40,916 bases of DNA from a virus: the IMG/VR virus record IMGVR_UViG_3300035698_004044, positions 1 through 40,916 of that record; one strand, 5' to 3'. Position 1 is the stretch's first letter. Each line of letters starts with the position of its first letter. This document shows positions 23,364 through 29,843 of this stretch, piece after piece. Below the pieces are notes generated by a model that saw only the letters and a list, made by a program, of their open reading frames with translations, searched no databases and had not been told where the DNA came from. Made by a program: the position numbers and the translations under genes.

Positions 23364-23549
23364 TCAGTAATTCTCCCCAACACCAAAGATTTCAAACCAC
23401 CAGTCTTTAGCCCATCGCTTCCTATCCTTAGCCCAATCCATTGCAGTCTCCGCAATAGCGTAGGCAATCCCGGCTGTGATGAATAAACCCACGGTTGACA
23501 CTCTCCAAATCTGCTCACACTTGGAAGTTCTTTTTGTTGTGGGTTTCAT
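23364..23549 (-). CDS. Small membrane protein of the lysis region
   Basis: 61 residues from the ATG at 23549 (GAAGGG upstream), overlapping the previous stop (ATGA). One predicted membrane helix (VSTVGLFITAGIAYAIAETA) followed by a Trp/Lys-rich end. A holin-like or anchor role is possible from its position next to the M15 peptidase, but unproven. Confidence 0.5.
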   Translation of the reverse strand: MKPTTKRTSKCEQIWRVSTVGLFITAGIAYAIAETAMDWAKDRKRWAKDWWFEIFGVGENY

Positions 23550-23947
23550 TCCACCACCCTTCGCCACTGACAGTGCAGGTGCTTATACTTTCCGTGATAA
23601 ATGATCTGGTAGCCCTTGCGGAGTGCATCTGCTTTGCTTTGTATTTCGTTTTGAATGACAATAGCAGTTTCAACTGAAATACCTCTGCAAGAAATATCAA
23701 CAGCGTTCCCCTCTGGCATAGCGGGGTGAAGACTTCCAATAGAATGAATCAAGTAATTATATATACTATCCCCGTCCATCTCGTAAAAAGGCTCTGTGCC
23801 TGCGGACATAACAGCCTCAAGCCCTTGATGAATAAAGGCAGCATCAATGATAGGGAGAAGTTCTGCCATTTCTCTGGACAGGCCTGTTATTGAAACCGCA
23901 GGGTATATCCTTCCACTTTCATATTTTACTGCCTTTTTGAATTTCAT
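23546..23947 (-). CDS. M15-type peptidase, probable endolysin
   Basis: 133 residues. Metal-binding residues of the D-Ala-D-Ala carboxypeptidase family are in place: SLHPAMPEGNAVD (H74 and D84, the SxHxxGxAxD-type motif) and HLH (H123, H125) near the end. It would cut peptidoglycan cross-bridges to release phage. No signal peptide, so it needs a holin. The spacing between His and Asp is slightly longer than usual. Confidence 0.72.
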   Translation of the reverse strand: MKFKKAVKYESGRIYPAVSITGLSREMAELLPIIDAAFIHQGLEAVMSAGTEPFYEMDGDSIYNYLIHSIGSLHPAMPEGNAVDISCRGISVETAIVIQNEIQSKADALRKGYQIIYHGKYKHLHCQWRRVVE

Positions 23948-24376
23948 TTACCCGTCCGTCTTCCCTTTGGTATCCATGAATTGCGTCACTCGGCCCATGA
24001 AAAACTTAATATCGTTAAGATCCCCACCGAAACCATTAACTACGTTTTTGACGTCCTTGATGTCTCCCTGTATTCCAATAAACTCACCCTTTGTTACGGT
24101 GTTTTGTTGCAAGATATATAGATCATCTTTTTTAGCAAACTGCTCAACCATACACTGTTGCAAGTTCTTTATCTCTAAATCATGCCTGTCCCCTCGAACT
24201 ACTTCACGATTCCATGTCCAGCCGCAAGTCGTAATTATAATAACAATCAATGCTCTCCAAATTATAGTTGCGGGAACTCCGACAAGAACATCAAGTTTAT
24301 CTTTAGTATTTGTAGACATCATTCCACCCCCCACATCTTGCGATTTCAATTTTCGATTTAGTGTGCTAAATTCCAT
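23948..24376 (-). CDS. Membrane-anchored coiled-coil protein, possible holin or spanin-like
   Basis: 142 residues. AAAGGAAAAG precedes the ATG at 24376; an ATG at 24322 with GGGGGGTGG is an alternative start. One membrane helix (TIIWRALIVIIITTCGW) is followed by a long helical part (DLEIKNLQQCMVEQF and on). This is the plan of i-spanin or phage holin-associated proteins. Placed immediately before the endolysin gene in transcription order. Confidence 0.5.
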   Translation of the reverse strand: MEFSTLNRKLKSQDVGGGMMSTNTKDKLDVLVGVPATIIWRALIVIIITTCGWTWNREVVRGDRHDLEIKNLQQCMVEQFAKKDDLYILQQNTVTKGEFIGIQGDIKDVKNVVNGFGGDLNDIKFFMGRVTQFMDTKGKTDG

Positions 24377-24451
24377 TTTAACTTTTCCTTTTCCGATTTA
24401 AAAGGGTGAGATAGGCAATGCCGGTTCTGCCGGATGCGGGTGCCGGTCGCT

Positions 24452-25156
24452 TTACTCAATCAACTTCCATCCAGCCGGGTACACCGCCGGACTCCATACA
24501 TTAGCGTTAATTTTCGATTCGTAAACCTGGCCGTTAAATTGTACCTGATCCCCAATCTGATACGCATCATGCGCCCCCGTTGGCTGCACCCAATCTGCGA
24601 TGACGGATGGCGGCATCGATAACGCAAACAACGCCGGAACGATGTCAGGTGTCCAATCAGATTGTGTGGTATGGGCCTGGATCGACCGATACAGTTGATT
24701 GTCGTATCTATAAACAATGTCTGGCTCTACGCTCAAGCCAGTCGCCCATACAGGGTACTGGCCAACAATCTCAGTCCACTCCGCTACACTTAAATTAGAC
24801 TTCAACACCCCGCCCTGAATCAGCGGGGCCACTGCGTCTTTAATCTCTGATTCCGGCAGCCTTGCCAGCCATTCGGGGTGTTTCAAACTGTCACGCTGCA
24901 CATCCACATCTGCCGCTTTGTATTGATCTATCTGGCCCTGAGTGGGGTTTGTGTCTTGGGTTTTGATAAGATGGAAACGATACTGCTGAACCATCCCTCC
25001 GTCTGTTTCCACATCGACCAACCCTATGTCTGTTGGCGTTAATTTGCCGCCTTGCAGCTGAACGTTTACTGGTTCGCTGGCGGAATACACCCATTCCAAT
25101 GCGGATGCCTGAGCAGCCATCATCAAACAAATAATCAATGACAATATAAATCTCAT
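24452..25156 (-). CDS. Secreted-type tail protein with carbohydrate-binding-like C-terminus
   Basis: 234 residues from the ATG at 25156 (AAGGAG upstream). An N-terminal signal peptide is evident (MRFILSLIICLMMAAQASA). Two tandem modules near the end (PVWATGLSVEPDIVYRYDNQ, then AYQIGDQVQFNGQVYES and AVYPAGWKLIE) resemble the CBM5/12 chitin-binding-type fold used by phage receptor proteins. It follows the DGR fibre cassette and could be a second receptor-binding or fibre-chaperone component. Confidence 0.6.
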   Translation of the reverse strand: MRFILSLIICLMMAAQASALEWVYSASEPVNVQLQGGKLTPTDIGLVDVETDGGMVQQYRFHLIKTQDTNPTQGQIDQYKAADVDVQRDSLKHPEWLARLPESEIKDAVAPLIQGGVLKSNLSVAEWTEIVGQYPVWATGLSVEPDIVYRYDNQLYRSIQAHTTQSDWTPDIVPALFALSMPPSVIADWVQPTGAHDAYQIGDQVQFNGQVYESKINANVWSPAVYPAGWKLIE

Positions 25157-25169
25157 TTGGTCGCTCCTT

Positions 25170-25430
25170 TTATGTAAGAACATAATATCTATTCACTTTT
25201 TTAATGGTGGTGATAAACGGAATTTGGTTCTGGTATTTCTGGACCTGGCTGATCAAAACATCAGATCCCGTAAACACAACCCGACGATCACAGCATCCAG
25301 GGTTTATAAACTGTAAAGTCAAATATAAACCGGTTTGGTTTTTTGAGTATTTGCTTTTAGTAATCCGGCAGCCGATGATTTCAATCTCCTGATTTAAAAT
25401 ATCATCAATGCGCACCTTGGCCCCGTCCAA
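25170..25430 (-). CDS. Hypothetical beta-rich small protein next to the DGR template
   Basis: 86 residues with a TTG start at 25430; the frame stays open upstream to 25514, inside the template repeat. The sequence (IEIIGCRITKSKY, LYLTLQFINPG, RRVVFTGSDVLISQVQKY) looks like a small beta-barrel (OB-like) fold and resembles a phage family I cannot name. It lacks the four-helix pattern of Avd. It could be a nucleic-acid-binding helper for the DGR or simply a neighbour. Confidence 0.5.
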   Translation of the reverse strand: MDGAKVRIDDILNQEIEIIGCRITKSKYSKNQTGLYLTLQFINPGCCDRRVVFTGSDVLISQVQKYQNQIPFITTIKKVNRYYVLT

Positions 25431-25470
25431 AATTTCCGGCTCTGATGCAAAATCGCAGAGAAAAAAAATA

Positions 25471-25586
25471 AGCTGAGCTGCCTGCCGATATTCGCATTCG
25501 CATTCGTCGAGCCGTTATTCGAGTTCACGTAGAACGGACCTGCATTCGCGCCATTATTCGCATTCCCGCCGACCAGAACGACACGC
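25471..25586 (-). repeat. DGR template repeat (TR)
   Basis: 116 bp aligning without gaps to 25627-25742 (offset 156). I count 17 differences. At 15 of them the TR coding strand has A and the VR has G, C or T. The other two are T to G (25490) and G to A (25549). The TR has 27 A's, so 15 of 27 A's differ but only 2 of 89 other bases. TR variable codons are mostly AAT/AAC, as in known TRs. It starts 36 bp after the fibre gene stop. Confidence 0.92.
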
Positions 25587-25621
25587 ATATGCCACCAGCC
25601 AAAAAATTCGGTCGCGGTCGC

Positions 25622-26941
25622 TTAATAGCAGAGCCGCCCGCCGAACCTCGCAGCCGCATTCGTCGAGCCGCTATTCGAGCTCACGCAGAACGGACCCGCA
25701 ACCGTGCCACTATACGCATTCCCGCCGACCAGAACGACACGCCAGCCCCCGTCAGGAACCGTGTCATAAGACGTATAATAATAATCGCATAAAAATGTAT
25801 CGGAAGACCCTCCAACACTCGCGGGATACACGCCAATAGCGTCCAAAAAATCCGTTGCATAACCGTCAGATTCACCCAGACTCCCGGACAATGTGTATCC
25901 GGTGACAGTGTCACTGGCGTAATCCGTGTAATCAGTGCAAGCATATAGCTGTGATCCGGCGTCTGTCGAGTTGTTAATGTTTACACCGTCTACAAATTTC
26001 CAGACGTGCCCATACCAGTTTTCAATCCCTCGATATGACATATAATCTGTACTGTATGAGACTCCTCCGATACTGACGTTGCCGGTGGCATTTCCGACGC
26101 TGTCTGATAGTCCGCAGGTTGTAACATAACTACCCGCCTCCCACACCCCACCGGACAATGCCGTTCGGCCCGCGCCGATTTTTGTCTGAGCGTTAAAATC
26201 ACCATATTCGGTGATGTATAAAATTTGTATCGCTGCATTACTCGCATGATCGTATTGATGCCAGCCAGTGCCACGAGCCGTTGCCATTGCCCTGTTTTCT
26301 GCAATTGTTTCAAGAGTTTTTGGGTAATACCCTGAGACCGATAGCATTTTATCCCCCGCCACATATACATCAGTATCCGCTGTCACGGCTGTGACAATCG
26401 CAGATGCAGAGGCATCGTACATAGATGCCTCATAAGCGCCGATATAGCTATAGTCTGATGCGGTAGCCGACCCGCCTTTATAGAAAGCTGGGTGAATTGT
26501 GGCCGTTTTTGTGCTGGCATCCGACAGGGTTAAGGTGAATGTACCGTCGCTAATGAAAAAATACCGATAAACCCCTGATTGCGCCTGAACGAAATAAAAT
26601 TTAGGGATTTCAACCATGACCTGTCCGTCTGTGCCGTCAAGTACCGATGCGGTTGTTCCGTCTGATTTTTTAGTTGAATCAGACGCATCAAGATAGTAAT
26701 TTACTGTTCCAGCATCCTGCAATATACAGCGTTTCATGGCCTCCTGAATTGGGAACAACGACACAGCTTCCTCGGTGAACGCCCCATCTGTAACTGTTCC
26801 GATCTGATAGGTGTCCGCGGTTGCGTTCCAGATCACTCCATAGGCACTATTACCTATCCCTACCTCACCCATAAACCCCGCATCTGCAAAGCAAGGAACA
26901 GGAATCAACGTCAGGCATAAAAATAAGATCAATTTTTTCAT
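25622..26941 (-). CDS. DGR-diversified tail fibre / receptor-binding protein
   Basis: 439 residues from the ATG at 26941, which overlaps the upstream stop (TAATG). It has a signal peptide (MKKLILFLCLTLIPVPCFA). The body is Tyr/Ser/Gly-rich (e.g. IENWYGHVWKFVDGVNI), as in C-type-lectin-fold targets. The C-terminus DGGWRVVLVGGNAYSG... is the diversified face: relative to the template, residues at about 13 positions differ (mostly Asn to Tyr, Ser, Val, Ala or Arg). It would bind the host receptor at the tail tip, with variants generated by mutagenic retrohoming. Confidence 0.85.
   Translation of the reverse strand: MKKLILFLCLTLIPVPCFADAGFMGEVGIGNSAYGVIWNATADTYQIGTVTDGAFTEEAVSLFPIQEAMKRCILQDAGTVNYYLDASDSTKKSDGTTASVLDGTDGQVMVEIPKFYFVQAQSGVYRYFFISDGTFTLTLSDASTKTATIHPAFYKGGSATASDYSYIGAYEASMYDASASAIVTAVTADTDVYVAGDKMLSVSGYYPKTLETIAENRAMATARGTGWHQYDHASNAAIQILYITEYGDFNAQTKIGAGRTALSGGVWEAGSYVTTCGLSDSVGNATGNVSIGGVSYSTDYMSYRGIENWYGHVWKFVDGVNINNSTDAGSQLYACTDYTDYASDTVTGYTLSGSLGESDGYATDFLDAIGVYPASVGGSSDTFLCDYYYTSYDTVPDGGWRVVLVGGNAYSGTVAGPFCVSSNSGSTNAAARFGGRLCY
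25627..25742 (-). repeat. DGR variable repeat (VR) at the fibre gene C-terminus
   Basis: The last 116 bp before the end of the fibre gene, matched to the TR at 25471-25586. The 5' third (about 28 bp encoding RVVLVGGNA) is identical, including its adenines. Changes run to within 3 bp of the 3' end of the homology, so no long GC-rich identical 3' block (IMH-type) is seen inside the repeat. The stop codon is TAA at 25622-25624. Confidence 0.92.
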
Positions 26942-28878
26942 TACGGAGTAGCCTCCACCCATGCGGCATCACTCGAATAAAACATCCAACGGAGCGTGCC
27001 ATTGATATTCACACAATACCCCACAATACGTTTGCCCAAAGTATCGGCTGTGTTTTGAATATGTTCGTCTGCCGCCATAGCGGTTCCATTGAGATAAAAC
27101 AAATCACTGGATACCGGTTCAATGTCGACCTGAAATTCATCACCAATTGAAAATATTACATTCCCCGCTACGTGTGCTGCCGGCATTGTAAACACATGAT
27201 CTGCGCCGGTTGCCTTGTAATTTGATATACAATGATTTGTTGATTCAGCCGTTGTTAATACCGATGGAGTCGCTGTGTCTGAAAGCCCGGCAACTGCGAT
27301 TGATTTAAAAGGAGCATCACCGGTATTCACCCCCGATACAGATGAAGCACCGGCACCTAATGTCAGAGCCGATGTGTTAGCTACGTTACCCGTAAGTGTT
27401 ACTGTCCCGGTATTTACGGTTAAGGCGGTTGTTAATGTGGCGTTTGTGACTGTTGCCGCATTGCCTGTCGTACTCCCTGATGATCCGGTTATATTTCCTG
27501 TCACATTCCCGACTAATGGCCCTGCGAATCCAGTTGCACTTAAAATAGCAGTTGCGGAATTAAACGTAAACCCCGCTACTGTTTTCGGGGCAAGCGTTCC
27601 TGTAGCATCCACATTAAACATAGGCCAGCAGGTTGTGTCAGTCACTTCATTTGCTACTGTATAAGTCGTATTTGTATCCGTATAGTTCCCTGCGTGAATA
27701 TCCGTTGCACCTTGATCGGTTGTCCAGTCGATATGCTCATTGGCTACAAAGTCGGAAAAGCCATCGTGGAAAGCACCCCCGGAAGTTGCCACAGCAGTAG
27801 CAGTAGCAACACCAGAAGCATTGCCGACCCAAGCAAGCCCATCAGCTATATTTGGAACGTCATTTGTTCTGCCCGCCCCTACTACCTGAATAACTCCAGC
27901 AGACAAATGTACTCTTGCGACTGTTCCCATTTTCTGAATTAAAGCGGTCCCGGTGGGTTTGGTAGTAGTCAGCACACCAACCCCAACATAAAGCGGATCA
28001 TTCTGTGCGTAGGCATTTGTGACAAGTCCTGTTACCCTGCCGTTGACTGCCACTTTTTCAGTTGCATTAGTAAGCAGTGCTGTTGTTGTAAGACCTACGG
28101 CGGGCATCTTTGCTGCATTACTGTTATCAGCGGGTTCAACAACATAGAAACCGGAAACATTGTAGCTTGTAATATAAACCGGCACCCCTATTGCGATTGT
28201 GGATGTTCCCGCCCTTGCTTCAATGTGCAATTGTTCAACGGTTCCGGTTACTGTTCCAGAAATATTGGCTGCGTTAAATGTCGGGGAAGATCCGCTGGTT
28301 ACATCCTGATTGATATAACCGTCTTTTGTGGCGGTGAGTAGTTTATAAGTCGTTCCATCGGGGATGTTGTCGAGTGTGCCGATTATGGCTACTATTTCAG
28401 CAGATGAGTCTACGGTGGGGTCTGTCTCTGCTCCCGCCAATTCAGACGTTTTGAGATAATCCTGAGTAGTTTCAGTATATGTTGAAACGTCGGATGCTAT
28501 TTGATACCCTAACATCGTTTTCACTTCAGTAGAATCCAATGCATCAATCGCACCACCGCTTGATCTTCCCAATAGTGTGCCCTCAGCAATAAGCATTGCT
28601 TCTGGATTCTCATCAGTATCAGCCTTTAATATTGTATTAGCCCCGTAAAGACTGTTAGCAACAACTCCTGCCGCTACAATCATATCTACATCAATATCAA
28701 AATCAAACTTATCAGAGTCGATCTTACCATCTTTATCAGCATCCCAGTCAACCAACTTCATCCAGAGCCCTGAGAGGAATGGCATAGATACATCTGAGTA
28801 AGCCACTGTTACTACTGCTGGTGAGACCACCAAACAAATCAGTATGAAGAATAAAATCCATGATTTTCTTATATTCAT
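26941..28878 (-). CDS. Large tail fibre protein with signal peptide
   Basis: 645 residues after AAGGGGG. An N-terminal hydrophobic signal (SWILFFILICLVVSPAVVTV) is followed by a D-rich EF-hand-like segment (DWDADKDGKIDSDKFDFDID). The rest is Thr/Ala/Gly/Val-rich with fibre-like repeats (GNVTGNITGSSGSTTGNAAT). The C-terminal 110 residues may be a trimerised tip (QVDIEPVSSDLFYLNGTAM). Role: shaft or side fibre. It is coupled to the DGR target by overlapping stop and start, so the two probably interact. Confidence 0.75.
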   Translation of the reverse strand: MNIRKSWILFFILICLVVSPAVVTVAYSDVSMPFLSGLWMKLVDWDADKDGKIDSDKFDFDIDVDMIVAAGVVANSLYGANTILKADTDENPEAMLIAEGTLLGRSSGGAIDALDSTEVKTMLGYQIASDVSTYTETTQDYLKTSELAGAETDPTVDSSAEIVAIIGTLDNIPDGTTYKLLTATKDGYINQDVTSGSSPTFNAANISGTVTGTVEQLHIEARAGTSTIAIGVPVYITSYNVSGFYVVEPADNSNAAKMPAVGLTTTALLTNATEKVAVNGRVTGLVTNAYAQNDPLYVGVGVLTTTKPTGTALIQKMGTVARVHLSAGVIQVVGAGRTNDVPNIADGLAWVGNASGVATATAVATSGGAFHDGFSDFVANEHIDWTTDQGATDIHAGNYTDTNTTYTVANEVTDTTCWPMFNVDATGTLAPKTVAGFTFNSATAILSATGFAGPLVGNVTGNITGSSGSTTGNAATVTNATLTTALTVNTGTVTLTGNVANTSALTLGAGASSVSGVNTGDAPFKSIAVAGLSDTATPSVLTTAESTNHCISNYKATGADHVFTMPAAHVAGNVIFSIGDEFQVDIEPVSSDLFYLNGTAMAADEHIQNTADTLGKRIVGYCVNINGTLRWMFYSSDAAWVEATP

Positions 28879-28881
28879 ATC

Positions 28882-29244
28882 TTATTCCCCCTTTGTCAGT
28901 CTGAGGAGCATTGTCCCTGACGTAAACTCACCTGTCTTTGATCCTATACGGTACTGAACTCCGGGAGTAGCGTCCCATAACCATTCTTCAGTGTTAGAAG
29001 TCCATGTATCACAGGTTCTCCAGATATCAGTCGATCCAAAGCGTTTCTGTAACGTCACAGTCCCTACCCAAGTCCCTTGAATGCTAACGTTCAAGACCTT
29101 TGTATTCGTGCCATAGGAAGCACTTATCGTTTCTGTAAATGTGTTCTGGATAATAATCGAACCAGATACATAATCAGAACCGAGTGCGGGATTTGTGAAT
29201 GCAAGAACCATGAATATTGCGAGCATTAATGGGTATTTCTTCAT
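28882..29244 (-). CDS. Small secreted-type beta protein of the tail fibre cluster
   Basis: 120 residues after AGGAGGAGG. A signal peptide (MKKYPLMLAIFMVLAFTNPALG) is followed by a compact beta domain (GTWVGTVTLQKRFGSTDIWR, then YRIGSKTGEFTSGTMLLRL) resembling the short beta-sandwich repeats of phage tail fibres. Function unknown; cluster context suggests virion surface. Confidence 0.6.
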   Translation of the reverse strand: MKKYPLMLAIFMVLAFTNPALGSDYVSGSIIIQNTFTETISASYGTNTKVLNVSIQGTWVGTVTLQKRFGSTDIWRTCDTWTSNTEEWLWDATPGVQYRIGSKTGEFTSGTMLLRLTKGE

Positions 29245-29525
29245 GCCTTTACCTCCTCCTTTTGTTTAATCGTGTCAATATCTGCAAAGAAAGAGAGTTC
29301 GCTCTGGGATTGAACCCCTCCCTTGTTACTTTCATTTATTTTGAGGACTTTCCCATTTTCAAATGCCTGAATAAGAGCATCCCTTTCAGCAAGCGTGTGA
29401 GTTAGCATACTTATTTCTTTGGTCATAGCCAATATCCTCAATTGGCTATCACCTACAGCAAGTCTAATCTCGTCCATTGATAATGATGTGCCCTTTCTTT
29501 CAGCTTGGTTTGCTTTTTCAGTCAT
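29241..29525 (-). CDS. Hypothetical helical protein of the tail cluster
   Basis: 94 residues after AAGGGATG. Polar and helical (MDEIRLAVGDSQLRILAMTK, then LTHTLAERDALIQAFENG), probably a short coiled coil. No family recognised. It overlaps both neighbours by a few bases. Confidence 0.55.
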   Translation of the reverse strand: MTEKANQAERKGTSLSMDEIRLAVGDSQLRILAMTKEISMLTHTLAERDALIQAFENGKVLKINESNKGGVQSQSELSFFADIDTIKQKEEVKA

Positions 29526-29833
29526 TATAACATCCCTTCATCTTCTAATCCTGCATTATACAAATAAGCCTTGATATTGGTTAATACCGAAAGCATATTT
29601 GCAGGTAAGTCCGCTATGGGTATTTCTCTTCTGGTTATCTTTACTTCGTTACCTATGACATCACCGTTAGCATCTTCATACTGGCGCTTTTGTGTAAACA
29701 CCATCGTAGGTATAATAGTGATTATAGGGGTGCCGTCAGGCTCTTCTGACCGTTCCTTGGTACTACCCTTTGCAATAGTGATTTGCCCATTTTTTGTAAT
29801 ATCATAAAACGTAATTATTTTCGATGTTGCCAT
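29525..29833 (-). CDS. Hypothetical tail-cluster protein
   Basis: 102 residues. A beta-rich N-terminal half (KIITFYDITKNGQITIAKGS, VFTQKRQYED) and a helical C-terminus (ANMLSVLTNIKAYLYNAGLE). No motif recognised. Lies between the tail-tip protein and the fibre genes. Confidence 0.55.
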   Translation of the reverse strand: MATSKIITFYDITKNGQITIAKGSTKERSEEPDGTPIITIIPTMVFTQKRQYEDANGDVIGNEVKITRREIPIADLPANMLSVLTNIKAYLYNAGLEDEGML

Positions 29834-29843
29834 TTATTCCTCC

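Noticed and set aside
22435-25622. Reverse transcriptase or Avd gene downstream of the DGR template
   Set aside because: All proteins in this stretch were read; none has RT motifs (such as YxDD) and none shows the four-helix Avd pattern.
27275-27664. Plus-strand frame of 129 codons inside the large fibre gene
   Set aside because: Antisense shadow of a Thr/Ala/Val-rich repetitive region; no ribosome site.
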